From Micavibrio sp. UBA6147 (GTDB lineage Bacteria > Pseudomonadota > Alphaproteobacteria > Micavibrionales > UBA1664), in contig DIUX01000001.1 of NCBI GenBank assembly GCA_002423185.1, forward strand, positions 578,050 through 642,049: a stretch of 64,000 bases of DNA, read 5' to 3'. Below the pieces are notes generated by a model, which was not told where the DNA came from, did not search any database, and worked only from the letters and a program-made list of their open reading frames with translations. The position numbers and the translations under genes were made by a program. The stretch's first letter is position 1, and every line of letters starts with the position of its first letter. Shown one piece after another: positions 43,460 to 53,050 of this stretch.

Positions 43460-46099
43460 CTATGCGCTCAATGTTTTCGTCACCACCTCGAACACGTCCG
43501 GTGACAAATTTGGGGTGTCTTTGATGGCTTCCAATTCCTTCTTCATCAAGGCGCGAAGGGAAGGTTTGAATGATTTCCATTGCCGCATGGGGGTGAGCAT
43601 CCGCGCCGCAATTTGGGGGTTGATCGTGTTGAGTTGTTGCACTACCTCACGCAGCAGCGCATAGCCTTCGCCGCTCTCATGATGGAACATGATCATATTG
43701 CGCATGGTGAAGGCGGCGATCAAGCTCCGCACACGGTTTGGGTTCTTCAAGGTGAAATCCTTATGCCCCATCAAGGCGCGAATATCCGCAATGACGCTTT
43801 CACGCTCGGCCGAGGCTTGGAGCGAGAACCACTTATTAACGACAAGGTCTTTGTCCTTAAAGCGATTGTAAAAATCATCAAGGGCGGCTTTGCGCTCGGC
43901 ACTGTCGCTATCGACCAAAACCGCCAAAGCGCCTGTGCGCTCGGTCATGTTATAGGCCGCATCATATTGCGCCTTCGCCAATTGAATGCCCTGCGCCTCG
44001 TTTGCCGCGGCGATGTATTGCAAGGTGATGTTCATCAAACTGCGCCAGCCCATCGCCTCGGACGACAAATCGCGCCCGTTATTTTTCGATGCGGCGCTGT
44101 GGTACAGAGCCGTGAAGGGGGCGAGCAAGGACGTGCCGATCTGGCGCATCGCTTTGTCCCGCGCGGCCTTCATGGCTTGGGGGTCAATCGGGGTCATTTC
44201 CTGTGCCAGCACGCTGTATTCCGGCAAGGCCAGCATCCGCGCCAAAAGGGCGGGCTGGGTGTCCTTTAATGCGTCAACCGCGCCGGACAAAGCCTCAACA
44301 TAACGCGGGTCGGTGTCCATTTCCGGCGTGTCAATCATCGCCGTCAACATCCGCAACGCAAGGGTTTGACCGGCATCCCAACGATTGAACCCGTCACTGT
44401 CATGCACCACCAAAAAGCGCAGAGCGTCATCATTCAGATCGGTTTCCAAGATCACCGGCGCCGAAAAACCGCGCAAGGCCGACACGACCGGCTGCTGGGC
44501 GATATCTTCAAACACGAAATCTTGCTTTGAGTCCTTCAGATGCAAAATGCGGGTTGTTTGCCCATCGCCCAAATCCATGTCGTGCCCATTCGGCCCGATC
44601 AAGCCAACGGCAACAGGAATATGCATCGGTTTTTTGTCTGTTTGCCCCGGCGTGTCGGGGATGTGCTGAGTCATGGTGAGGGTCAAACGCTTCGCCGTCG
44701 CGTCATAATGCGACTTCATCTCGATGCGCGGTGTTCCAGCCTGTGAATACCACAGCTTGAATTGCGACAAGTCAAGCCCCGACGCATCGGTCATGGACTG
44801 CACAAAATCCTCGCAGGTTGCGGCCTTGCCGTCATTGCGGTCAAAGTATAAATCCGTCGCTTTGCGGTATGTTTCATCGCCCAGAAGGAGCGAGAGCATC
44901 CGGATCACCTCACCACCCTTTTCATACACGGTGACGGTATAGAAATTATTGATCTCGATATAGCTTTCGGGGCGGATCGGGTGCGCCATCGGGCTGGAAT
45001 CTTCGGGGAATTGCATCGACCGTACGAGTTTGACCTCGTCAATGCGTTCCACCATCGGGTCATTCATGGCTTGCCCGAACTGGTTTTCGCGGAACACTGT
45101 GAAGCCTTCCTTGAGCGAAAGCTGGAACCAGTCGCGGCAAGTGACGCGGTTGCCGCTCCAATTGTGGAAATATTCATGCCCAATGACGCGTTCGACATTC
45201 AAAACATCTTGATCGGTGGCGGTTTCGGGGTGGGCGAGGACAAGCTGGGTATTGAAGATGTTCAGCGACTTATTCTCCATCGCCCCCATGTTGAAGTCAC
45301 TCACCGCGACAATGTTGAATAAATCAAGGTCGTATTCGCGGCCATAGGCGTCTTCATCCCATTTCATGGAGTCTTTGAGCGCCTTCATCGCGTGCGCGAC
45401 TTGCCCTTCGTCGCCCTTGCGGGTGTAGATGCGCAGCGCCACATTACGACCGGACATGGTGATGAATGTGTCTTCCGTGAGCACCAAATCCCCCGCGACG
45501 AGCGCGAATAAATAGCAAGGCTTGGGGAAGGGGTCGTGCCATACGGCGAAGTGACGTCCGTTTTCAAGGTCGCCGCTATGCTGTAAATTACCGTTCGACA
45601 AAAGGACGGGGCATGTTTTCTTGTCGGCCTCGATCCGCACCGTATAGGTCGTCATGACATCGGGGCGGTCTTGGAAGAAGGTGATTTTGCGGAAGCCTTC
45701 GGCCTCGCATTGGGTGGTGTAATTACCGCCGCTCTTATACAAGCCTTCAAGCGCGGTGTTGGCCTCCGGTTCTATGTCCGTTTCAATGGTCAGGATGAAT
45801 TCGTCGCAATCCGCATCAACGCTCATGCCCGCGGGGCTGAGGGTGTATCCGTTGCCCGCCGTGATATCTTTGTCGCCGATCGCGACTCGCAGGATTTTTT
45901 GATCCTGACCGTTCAGGAATAATGTTTTGGCGGTTTGATCGGCGCGGCGATATTTGGTTTGCGCAATGACATGGGTGACTCCTTCATAAATTTTGAAGAT
46001 AAGCTCGATGCCCTCCGCCACATAGGACGGCGCCTTATAGTCCTTGAGGTAGATTGTTTTGGGCTCGGTGGAAGGGGCGGAGTCGGTACGAAGCATCAT
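43460..46099 (-). CDS. pepN: Aminopeptidase N (M1), first tandem copy
   Basis: Zinc aminopeptidase of the M1 family with 879 residues. It carries GAMENKSLNIFN near residue 270, the zinc site VIGHEYFHNWSGNR near 305 with the downstream Glu in LKEGFTVFRENQF, and the long helical C-terminal domain of the E. coli-type PepN. The start at 46099 follows AAGGA at eight bases; the upstream codon at 46126 has no support. It lies 105 bases after the second copy on the same strand, with a terminator between. Both copies keep all catalytic motifs. Confidence 0.93.
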   Translation of the reverse strand: MMLRTDSAPSTEPKTIYLKDYKAPSYVAEGIELIFKIYEGVTHVIAQTKYRRADQTAKTLFLNGQDQKILRVAIGDKDITAGNGYTLSPAGMSVDADCDEFILTIETDIEPEANTALEGLYKSGGNYTTQCEAEGFRKITFFQDRPDVMTTYTVRIEADKKTCPVLLSNGNLQHSGDLENGRHFAVWHDPFPKPCYLFALVAGDLVLTEDTFITMSGRNVALRIYTRKGDEGQVAHAMKALKDSMKWDEDAYGREYDLDLFNIVAVSDFNMGAMENKSLNIFNTQLVLAHPETATDQDVLNVERVIGHEYFHNWSGNRVTCRDWFQLSLKEGFTVFRENQFGQAMNDPMVERIDEVKLVRSMQFPEDSSPMAHPIRPESYIEINNFYTVTVYEKGGEVIRMLSLLLGDETYRKATDLYFDRNDGKAATCEDFVQSMTDASGLDLSQFKLWYSQAGTPRIEMKSHYDATAKRLTLTMTQHIPDTPGQTDKKPMHIPVAVGLIGPNGHDMDLGDGQTTRILHLKDSKQDFVFEDIAQQPVVSALRGFSAPVILETDLNDDALRFLVVHDSDGFNRWDAGQTLALRMLTAMIDTPEMDTDPRYVEALSGAVDALKDTQPALLARMLALPEYSVLAQEMTPIDPQAMKAARDKAMRQIGTSLLAPFTALYHSAASKNNGRDLSSEAMGWRSLMNITLQYIAAANEAQGIQLAKAQYDAAYNMTERTGALAVLVDSDSAERKAALDDFYNRFKDKDLVVNKWFSLQASAERESVIADIRALMGHKDFTLKNPNRVRSLIAAFTMRNMIMFHHESGEGYALLREVVQQLNTINPQIAARMLTPMRQWKSFKPSLRALMKKELEAIKDTPNLSPDVFEVVTKTLSA

Positions 46100-46120
46100 A
46101 AATTCTATCCTTGGACGGTG

Positions 46121-46160
46121 AAACAAAAAGAAAGGCTCACCGCGAATGGGCGAGCCTTTC
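46121..46160 (-). terminator. Rho-independent terminator between the two pepN genes
   Basis: GAAAGGCTC (46130-46138) pairs with GAGCCTTTC (46152-46160) and on the minus strand is followed by CTTTTTGTTT. It lies 44 bases beyond the stop of the upstream copy, so the two paralogues are probably separate transcripts. Confidence 0.85.
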
Positions 46161-46203
46161 GAATTTTATGCTGTTTTAGGCACAAGATAAAGGGGCGAAT
46201 GCG

Positions 46204-49002
46204 TTATTTCGGGGTACGCTTGCGCCCTTTTTTCGGGGTGTTCGCCGCAGGTGCCGCAGGCGCGTCCGTTGGCAGAGCCTTCAAAACATTGGCCTTCAGA
46301 TTGTTTGAAATGCCCGGTGTTGCGGCAATGCGGCGCAGTTCCTTGACCATCAAATCGGCATGCGCCGGCACATATTTTTGCCAATTGCACAGAGGCTCCG
46401 CCAATTTCGCCGCGACGGATGAATTTATCTTGTCCGCCTTCAACACGCCATCCGCAACGAGGGCATAGCCCTTGCCTGAGGCCTGATGAAACGCGCCGTA
46501 ATTCCCTGCATACGCGCCGATCAAGGCGTGCCAGTTATGCGCGATGGAATGGTTGAACGCCGAGTCTTTTTCAAGCACATCGCGGACTTTGTCCGTTGCG
46601 TCGCGCCCTTGGGCAATCAAGGTGAACCATTTTTGGATGGTCGGGATGTCGTGACGGTATTTGGCCTTGAAATCATCGAACAAATCTTGCGAGGCTTGCC
46701 CGCCGAATTGCCCCGCCGCGGCCAAAGCCCCGACACGATCCGTCATGTTGTTGGCAGAACTGTATTGCGACAGACCCCGCCCGATGGCCGAAAGCTGCGC
46801 CGCGTTTGTAGCGACATCATCCGTTCCGTACCGTGCCGCAAGCATGGTCAGAGCCTTGTTTTTAAGGCTCCGCTTTCCGGCCTCTTGCGTGTTGAACACA
46901 TACGGCGCATTGGCGTCATGCAAGACGGTATAGGCTTTGTCCAGCTCATTCGCCAACGCGTCAACAATCTGGTTGCGGGTTTCCTTGACGGCGATGGACA
47001 GCTTCAGCGGGTCAATCGCCTTGCCACCCAACGCGGTTTCAAGCGAACCGATTCCGGGGAGGGTCAAAAACTCCGCCGCCATTGCGGGCGACAATCCTTG
47101 AAGGCCGGTTTTCAGAGCATTGGACACATCGGGATTGATCGTGTCGGCGGCGCCTTTTTTCTGAACATGGGCATATTGGCGGAGGAGTTCGGCGCTCATC
47201 ACTTTTTGCACCGCATCCCATTTGTTGAAGCCATCCGTGTCGTATGTCATCAGGCCGATCAATTCCGCATTGGTCAGATCGGTCGTTAAATCAACCGGCG
47301 CGGAAAAACCGCGCAGCAATGACGGAACCGCGCTTTGCGGTACGTTCTTGAATACGAAATCTTGCTTGGCTTGTGAAAAATGCAGGACTTTTTCTTTGGC
47401 GGGAGCCGCAGAATCGCCCTTCACATCAACGTCAATTTCTTGACCCGTTTTGAGGTCAATCAGCCCCATGCGCACCGGTATCAAGAAAGGCTGCTTCACG
47501 GCTTGATCCTTTGACGGTGGGGTCGATTGCTCCAGCGTTAGGGTCAATTCCTGCGTTGCGGGATCATAGCTTGTGGTCGCATTGACACGTGGACGACCGG
47601 ATTGGTGATACCAATTCATGAATTGACCGCTGCGGAACGGGAAACCGCTCACATCCTCAAAACACTGAACCAGATTTTCGATGCGAACGGCTTGACCGTC
47701 ATAGCGGTCGAAATAAAGATCGGAGGCTCTGCGGAAATCCGCAACACCAATCATCGTGCGGATCATCCGCAATAATTCGGCGGCTTTGTCATAGGTTGTG
47801 GCGCCGTAGATATTGGTGATGCTCTCAACTTCCTTGGGAAGAACCGGGAAGGCGAGGGCGCTGTCATCCGCCGGAAATTGACGGGCGCGTAAGGAAGCCA
47901 CTTGTTGAATACGCTCCAAGTCACGGTCGCCGTGGTCGGCGGAATATTCTTGGTCACGGAAAACAGTGAAGCCTTCTTTCAACGCAATATGGAACCAGTT
48001 TTCGAGCGTGACGCGGTTGCCCGTCCAATTGTGAAAATATTCATGCGCTACAACGCGGTCAACACCGTGGAAATTGACGTCCGTTTCGGTTTCAGGGTCG
48101 GCAAACACATATTTCGCAGCAAAAATATTCAGTGATTTATTCTCCATCGCGCCGAAGGTGAAGTTGCTCACCGCGACAATGTTGAACAAGTCGAGATCAT
48201 ATTCACGGCCATAGACTTTTTCGTCCCAGACCATGGATTTGATCAAGGATTCCATGGCGAAGCGGGCGCGGTCTTTTTGGCCTTGCTCGGTATAGATGCG
48301 CAAGGTGACGTCACGCCCCGATGCGGTGGTGTATTTTTCTTCGATATGCTCCAGATCACCGCTCACCAACGCAAAGAGGTAGCAGGGCTTCGGGTGCGGG
48401 TCGTTCCATGTCGCGAAATGGCGACCCGTAGCAGTTGTGCCGCTTGTCATCGGGTTGCCGTTTGACAATAAAACATCGCCGATGCTTGCATCGCTTTCGA
48501 TGCGCACATCATAAGTCGCCATCACATCGGGGCGGTCAAGAAACGGCGTGATGCGGCGGAAACCTTCGGATTCACATTGCGTGCAAAACACGGGGCCGGC
48601 TTTGTAAAAACCGCTCAATTCCGTATTCTTTTCAGGCTTTAACACGGTGCGGATTTCGACTTTTGCCGATGCATCCTTCGCGGACAAAGGAATGGTGAGG
48701 GTTTGCGCGGCATTATCAAACACATAATCCGTGCCTTCATTCAAAATGCGGCCATTCAGGATGATGCCCTGAATATACGGCTCTGCGCCACTCGTGTCGC
48801 CCTCGCTCGTATTCGGGTTTTGCGCCGACAAGACGAGCGCGTTGACGCCTTTGCCCTCTGCCGTACGGTCATAGGTGACGGTGGAGGTTACAAAGGCTTT
48901 GTCTTCATGAATATCGAAATTCAGATCAACATGCGATGTGGTGAATTCCGGCTTGCGGTAATCGGATAGGCGCAAGGTTTTAGGGGCTTGTGTGCCAGCC
49001 AT
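46204..49002 (-). CDS. pepN: Aminopeptidase N (M1), second tandem copy
   Basis: A paralogue of the neighbouring gene, with 932 residues. The zinc site is VVAHEYFHNWTGNRVTLENW near residue 310, with GAMENKSLNIFAAKYV before it and LKEGFTVFRDQEYSADHGDR after it. The C-terminal tail is basic and Pro-rich (about 35 residues, PAAPAANTPKKGRKRTPK), absent from the first copy. Sequence identity between the copies is clear but moderate by eye, so the duplication is old. No signal peptide is present. A good AGGGAGAG site precedes the start. Confidence 0.93.
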   Translation of the reverse strand: MAGTQAPKTLRLSDYRKPEFTTSHVDLNFDIHEDKAFVTSTVTYDRTAEGKGVNALVLSAQNPNTSEGDTSGAEPYIQGIILNGRILNEGTDYVFDNAAQTLTIPLSAKDASAKVEIRTVLKPEKNTELSGFYKAGPVFCTQCESEGFRRITPFLDRPDVMATYDVRIESDASIGDVLLSNGNPMTSGTTATGRHFATWNDPHPKPCYLFALVSGDLEHIEEKYTTASGRDVTLRIYTEQGQKDRARFAMESLIKSMVWDEKVYGREYDLDLFNIVAVSNFTFGAMENKSLNIFAAKYVFADPETETDVNFHGVDRVVAHEYFHNWTGNRVTLENWFHIALKEGFTVFRDQEYSADHGDRDLERIQQVASLRARQFPADDSALAFPVLPKEVESITNIYGATTYDKAAELLRMIRTMIGVADFRRASDLYFDRYDGQAVRIENLVQCFEDVSGFPFRSGQFMNWYHQSGRPRVNATTSYDPATQELTLTLEQSTPPSKDQAVKQPFLIPVRMGLIDLKTGQEIDVDVKGDSAAPAKEKVLHFSQAKQDFVFKNVPQSAVPSLLRGFSAPVDLTTDLTNAELIGLMTYDTDGFNKWDAVQKVMSAELLRQYAHVQKKGAADTINPDVSNALKTGLQGLSPAMAAEFLTLPGIGSLETALGGKAIDPLKLSIAVKETRNQIVDALANELDKAYTVLHDANAPYVFNTQEAGKRSLKNKALTMLAARYGTDDVATNAAQLSAIGRGLSQYSSANNMTDRVGALAAAGQFGGQASQDLFDDFKAKYRHDIPTIQKWFTLIAQGRDATDKVRDVLEKDSAFNHSIAHNWHALIGAYAGNYGAFHQASGKGYALVADGVLKADKINSSVAAKLAEPLCNWQKYVPAHADLMVKELRRIAATPGISNNLKANVLKALPTDAPAAPAANTPKKGRKRTPK

Positions 49003-49175
49003 ATTTTACTCTCCCTGAGATCATTTATTATTGTTATTATGGACAAACGATAAAGAGGGCGAAGGCCGCCTGTCAAGAAGATTAAGGCGCAAAACACCCC
49101 CTATACCCCATCCTTTGATGGAGCAGCGCAGCAAAATGGGCAGCAAAAGGAATGTCGGGGAAAGACGAAAGGCCG

Positions 49176-50258
49176 CTAGCCTAAATCGGCCTCAAGCGTA
49201 TCATGCGCATTGGCGTAATCGTCATCTTCAAGAGGGATGAACGCAGTGTTGTCGGGCTCTTCCTCGCCGTTCGACCCATAGACATGGTTGAACAGACTAC
49301 GCAGCAATTCCTCAACGCCCTCACGCGACAAAGACGAAATCAAAAACGCCTTCATACCGGTTTTGTCTTCGAAGCGTTTAAGCTGATCCTCCGCCAAATC
49401 CATGCCCAGAGCGTCGGCCTTCGTCAAGGCGATGATCTCGGCCTTATCCGCCAGCCCTTCGCCGTAGGCCTCAAGCTCATGCCGGATGGTGAAATAGGCC
49501 TCTTCGGGCTTGTCTTGCGTGCAATCAACGAGGTGGAGCAACGCGGCGCTGCGCTCTACATGCCCCAAAAACCGCGTGCCGAGCCCGACGCCTTCATGCG
49601 CGCCCTCAATCAAGCCCGGAATATCGGCGACGACAAATTCCTTGTCATAGCTTCGCACCACCCCGAGATTCGGGTGAAGCGTGGTGAAGGGATAATCGGC
49701 AACCTTTGGCCGCGCATTGCTCACCGCCGTTAGGAAAGTCGATTTTCCGGCATTGGGAAGGCCAAGCAAGCCGATATCGGCAATCAATTTAAGGCGGAGC
49801 CAGATGGGAAGCTCTTGCCCCGGCCAGCCCGGCGTTTTTTTGCGCGGGGCTTGGTTCGTGGATGTTTTATAATGGGCGTTGCCGAATCCGCCGTCACCGC
49901 CCTTGAGAAACACAATGCGTTGTCCAGCCTCGACCAGATCGGCCAATACTTCGTCTTTGAACTCGTCAAGAATTTGCGTTCCGACCGGCACGCGGATGAT
50001 CAAATCCTCGCCGCCCGCACCGGAACGGTTGCGCCCCATGCCGTGAAGGCCGTTTTGCGCTCTGAAATGCTGTTTATAACGAAAATCAATCAAGGTGTTG
50101 TTGTCTTGGATCGCTTCGAAAATAATATCGCCGCCGCGCCCGCCATTTCCGCCATCGGGGCCGCCGAACTCAACAAATTTTTCGCGGTGAAAACTGACGC
50201 AGCCCGGGCCGCCGTCACCGCTCTTGAGATAGATTTTCGCTTCGTCGAGAAACTTCAT
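49176..50258 (-). CDS. obgE: Obg GTPase (CgtA)
   Basis: Ribosome-associated GTPase with a role in 50S assembly and stress control. It has 360 residues: the Gly-rich Obg domain (about 1-158, DGGPGCVSFHREKFVEFGG, GGNGGRGGDIIFEA), then the G domain with LLGLPNAGKSTFLTAV, DIPGLIEGAHEG, LTKAD and a late SSLSREGV. The C-terminal tail is short and acidic (EEEPDNTAFIPLEDDD). It follows rplU and rpmA as usual. A short inverted repeat over its stop (about 49169-49192) might be a weak terminator. Confidence 0.96.
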   Translation of the reverse strand: MKFLDEAKIYLKSGDGGPGCVSFHREKFVEFGGPDGGNGGRGGDIIFEAIQDNNTLIDFRYKQHFRAQNGLHGMGRNRSGAGGEDLIIRVPVGTQILDEFKDEVLADLVEAGQRIVFLKGGDGGFGNAHYKTSTNQAPRKKTPGWPGQELPIWLRLKLIADIGLLGLPNAGKSTFLTAVSNARPKVADYPFTTLHPNLGVVRSYDKEFVVADIPGLIEGAHEGVGLGTRFLGHVERSAALLHLVDCTQDKPEEAYFTIRHELEAYGEGLADKAEIIALTKADALGMDLAEDQLKRFEDKTGMKAFLISSLSREGVEELLRSLFNHVYGSNGEEEPDNTAFIPLEDDDYANAHDTLEADLG

Positions 50259-50280
50259 TCGTTTTCACTTGATCCAAAAT

Positions 50281-50309
50281 ATTAAAAAAGGCGCATAAGC
50301 TGCGCCTTT
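50281..50309 (-). terminator. Rho-independent terminator or attenuator between rpmA and obgE
   Basis: AAAGGCGCA (50287-50295) pairs perfectly with TGCGCCTTT (50301-50309) and on the minus strand ends with TTTTTT. It lies 25 bases after the rpmA stop and only 22 bases before the obgE start, so it probably lowers obgE expression relative to the ribosomal genes. Confidence 0.85.
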
Positions 50310-50334
50310 CAAAGCCTTATAAGGGCGTTGGTCG

Positions 50335-50589
50335 TTACTGTGTAACAACCGTGACATAGTTCTTGTCATTGCGGCCTTTGTAAAACTTCACTTCGCCTGA
50401 TTCTGTGGCGAACAACGTGTGGTCACGACCCATGCCAATATTGGCGCCAGCATGGAACTTCGTGCCGCGTTGACGCACGATGATGTTACCGGCAAGAACT
50501 TCTTCACCGCCGAAACGCTTCACGCCAAGACGACGACCGGCGGAATCCCGACCGTTTCTGGAACTACCACCTGCTTTTTTATGTGCCAT
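50335..50589 (-). CDS. rpmA: 50S ribosomal protein L27
   Basis: The 84-residue product begins MAHKKAGGSSRNGRDSAGRR, with the flexible N-terminus that reaches the peptidyl transferase centre, and continues LGVKRFGGEEVLAGNIIVRQ and GTKFHAGANIGMGRDHTLFA. It is complete and lies 26 bases after rplU. Confidence 0.98.
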   Translation of the reverse strand: MAHKKAGGSSRNGRDSAGRRLGVKRFGGEEVLAGNIIVRQRGTKFHAGANIGMGRDHTLFATESGEVKFYKGRNDKNYVTVVTQ

Positions 50590-50615
50590 GTTAAATACTC
50601 CTGCTAGACCGTTGA

Positions 50616-50930
50616 TTAAGCGGCTTTAATGTCTTTGATCTTGAGAACCGTCAAGTGTTGCTTATGACCGGCCTTGCGGCGGTAATTTTGGCGACGCTTT
50701 TTCTTGAACACGATGATTTTATCAGCGCGCGTTTGCTCCAACACCTCTGCGGTGACAGATGCACCAGCAACGGAAGGGGCTCCAACGGTCATTTTTTTGC
50801 CATCCGACACCATCAAAACGGTGTCGAGGGTGACGGTCTTGCCGGCTTCAACATCAAGTTTTTCGACGCGGATGATGTCATCCTTGGCGACTTTGTATTG
50901 CTTTCCACCTGTTTTAACAACTGCGAACAT
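50616..50930 (-). CDS. rplU: 50S ribosomal protein L21
   Basis: The 104-residue product starts MFAVVKTGGKQYKVAKDDII and ends with the C-terminal basic motif KKKRRQNYRRKAGHKQHLT, typical of L21. The frame is open 28 codons further upstream (to 51014), but that part contains the promoter -10 and is not conserved. It heads the rplU-rpmA-obgE unit. Confidence 0.97.
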   Translation of the reverse strand: MFAVVKTGGKQYKVAKDDIIRVEKLDVEAGKTVTLDTVLMVSDGKKMTVGAPSVAGASVTAEVLEQTRADKIIVFKKKRRQNYRRKAGHKQHLTVLKIKDIKAA

Positions 50931-50964
50931 GATTTTTATCCATACTATAGAATTCGAAATGCGA

Positions 50965-50992
50965 AATATAACGATGTACCGTCTTCTGTCAA
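50965..50992 (-). promoter_or_regulatory. Predicted sigma70-type promoter for rplU-rpmA-obgE
   Basis: On the minus strand a perfect -35 box TTGACA (50987-50992) and a -10 box TATATT (50965-50970) are spaced by 16 bases. The start of transcription would be near 50957, giving a leader of about 27 bases before the L21 ATG. Confidence 0.75.
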
Positions 50993-51253
50993 GAAAAAAC
51001 ATCATCAAAAACACAAAAAGCGGCGGTCAAAGTTGAGATCAAAGACCGGCAACACCATGCGTCAATATGTGGCGCGTATTTATGGCCGAGTTTTCTTGCC
51101 CTTTCGGAACGAACGCGATAATAATCCAGCCTGAGAATTTTACAAGGACATAATCACGGATTTTTGCGTATTTTTCGGACATACAACAAATATTCTGAAA
51201 AACAGCACGCTCCATCCTGTACATTATCGCTCTATATATTATAAAGACTCGTT

Positions 51254-52612
51254 ATGAACACTGACCTTAAAACCACCATTTTGAAATATGACCGCGCCGT
51301 GCCGCGGTACACGAGCTATCCCACCGCGCCACATTTCAAAGAGGGGTTTTCGCGCGAAACATATGTCGGCTGGCTTGAGGCCTTGCCCGCCCAGACGGCG
51401 CTGTCCCTTTATATCCATATCCCGTTTTGCGATGTGATTTGCTGGTATTGCGGGTGCCATACAAAGGCGACCAAGCGATATGAGCCGGTCAATGACTATG
51501 TTGATATGCTGATCCGTGAGATCGATATGATGGCGGCTCACATTCCGAACCATTGCATCGTCAAGCATTTGCATTTCGGCGGCGGCTCTCCCACCATTTT
51601 ACAGCCCGCTGAATTCAAACGGGTTATGGACGCACTGTACCGCCATTTCACCTTTGCCGACGATGCCGAACGCGCCATTGAAGGCGACCCGCGCGGGATG
51701 GAGGATGACAAACTCAAGGCCTATGCCGACACCGGCATCAACCGCGTCAGCCTCGGCGTGCAGGATTTTGACCCGAAGGTCATGGAAACCATCAACCGTG
51801 TCCAGCCCTATGAGGTTGTGTTTGATTGCGTCGAGCGCATCCGCAAACACGGGATTGATAAGCTCAACATGGATTTTATCTATGGCTTGCCGTTCCAAAC
51901 CTTGGACACCACGGTCAAGACCATGCATCAAGCCCTCACCATGACGCCGGACAGGCTCGCCTTGTTCGGCTATGCCCATGTGCCATGGATGAAAAAACAC
52001 ATGCGCCTGATTAAGAACGAAACCTTGCCGGACAAGTCTTTACGCTATGATTTATTCAACAAGGCGGCGGAGATTTTACGCGGGGCAGGGTACGAAACCA
52101 TCGGCATCGACCATTTCGCCAAGAGTGACGACCCAATGGCCATACAAACACGCGATGGCAATTTGCGCCGCAATTTCCAAGGCTATACAACCGATGCGGC
52201 GAATGCCTTGGTCGGGTTCGGCGTGTCGTCGATCAGCGAATTACCGCAAGGCTATGTCCAAAACCAGCCGCATAATATTTTGTACCGTGAACTCATCGGC
52301 AACGACCGTATTCCGGTGTACCGCGGCATTGAAAAAAGCGCCGAAGACAAGCTGCGCAAAGACGTGATCGATAGCCTTATGTGCCGCTTCACCGTGGATG
52401 TCGGGGCGGTCTGCGTTGCGCATGGCTTTGCGGCCTCCGCCCTTGATGATTGTTTCGATGAGTTGCAAGAGTTTGAGCGTGACGGCCTTGCACGGGTTGA
52501 AGGGCGGGTCGTGACCATCCATCCCGATGCTCTCCAGATCGTGCGGATTATCGCCTCGGCCTTTGATGGATATTTCAAGACAGGAATCGCCCGTCATTCA
52601 AAGGCTGTGTAA
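51254..52612 (+). CDS. hemN: Oxygen-independent coproporphyrinogen III oxidase HemN
   Basis: Radical SAM enzyme of haem synthesis that works without oxygen. The 452 residues contain PRYTSYPTAPHF near residue 18, the cluster motif CDVICWYCGC near 62 (CxxxCxxC), KHLHFGGGSPTIL near 108, ISLGVQDFDP-like RVSLGVQDFDPKVM near 168, and the C-terminal HemN domain. It suggests growth at low oxygen. It is divergent from rplU over a 323-base region in which, apart from the rplU promoter, I could identify nothing certain; no proper FNR box was seen. Confidence 0.95.
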   Translation: MNTDLKTTILKYDRAVPRYTSYPTAPHFKEGFSRETYVGWLEALPAQTALSLYIHIPFCDVICWYCGCHTKATKRYEPVNDYVDMLIREIDMMAAHIPNHCIVKHLHFGGGSPTILQPAEFKRVMDALYRHFTFADDAERAIEGDPRGMEDDKLKAYADTGINRVSLGVQDFDPKVMETINRVQPYEVVFDCVERIRKHGIDKLNMDFIYGLPFQTLDTTVKTMHQALTMTPDRLALFGYAHVPWMKKHMRLIKNETLPDKSLRYDLFNKAAEILRGAGYETIGIDHFAKSDDPMAIQTRDGNLRRNFQGYTTDAANALVGFGVSSISELPQGYVQNQPHNILYRELIGNDRIPVYRGIEKSAEDKLRKDVIDSLMCRFTVDVGAVCVAHGFAASALDDCFDELQEFERDGLARVEGRVVTIHPDALQIVRIIASAFDGYFKTGIARHSKAV

Positions 52613-52640
52613 AAATCACAACCCCGCTGCACTTTATTTT

Positions 52641-52668
52641 TTGACATAAGCCGTGACTGTATTGTACA
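52641..52668 (+). promoter_or_regulatory. Possible promoter for the unknown gene and DnaQ-like exonuclease
   Basis: A perfect -35 box TTGACA (52641-52646) is followed after 16 bases by TGTACA, a poor -10. It lies behind hemN and 38 bases before the next gene's ATG, which has a strong AAGGGGG ribosome site. Confidence 0.35.
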
Positions 52669-52705
52669 GATCATTGCATACACGCAAAAAACAAGGGGGT
52701 ATATC

Positions 52706-53044
52706 ATGTCGGCACCATTAAGCTATCAATTCCAAGACAAAAACGGCACAACGATTGGCGCGGGCTATACCCAGATGCGCTATTGGATTCCGCCGCAAGA
52801 CAAGAAAACTCTCGCGCTTGAAGGCCTCAACATCCTGTTCGACGCCGCCGCCAAAGCTGAAACAAGCCCGAATGAACAAAAAAGACTCGCAGCCGTCGCC
52901 AGCATCAAAATCGCCGGCAATGTCGTCAGCCTCGAAGACGTGCGTGAAGCCGTCACAGCGGACTATAAAGATCCGGATTTCAGCGCCCATATCAAACAAC
53001 GCGCAGAAAAAATCGGCCAGTTCATTCCGTCCTTCAAAGGCTGA
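52706..53044 (+). CDS. Small unknown protein paired with a DnaQ-like exonuclease
   Basis: A 112-residue soluble protein that I do not recognise. The start MSAPLSYQFQDKNGTTIGAG is followed by MRYWIPPQDKKTLALEGLNI and an Ala/Lys-rich helical part with a Val/Glu hairpin (IAGNVVSLEDVREAV). No motif for an enzyme or nucleic-acid binding is evident. A strong ribosome site precedes it, and the exonuclease gene begins six bases after its stop, so the two are co-translated and may share a role. Confidence 0.72.
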   Translation: MSAPLSYQFQDKNGTTIGAGYTQMRYWIPPQDKKTLALEGLNILFDAAAKAETSPNEQKRLAAVASIKIAGNVVSLEDVREAVTADYKDPDFSAHIKQRAEKIGQFIPSFKG

Positions 53045-53050
53045 TGCCCT

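Noticed and set aside
51030..51060. Possible FNR box (TTGAGATCAA) upstream of hemN
   Set aside because: The half-sites have no 4-base spacer as in TTGATNNNNATCAA, and it lies about 200 bases from the gene.
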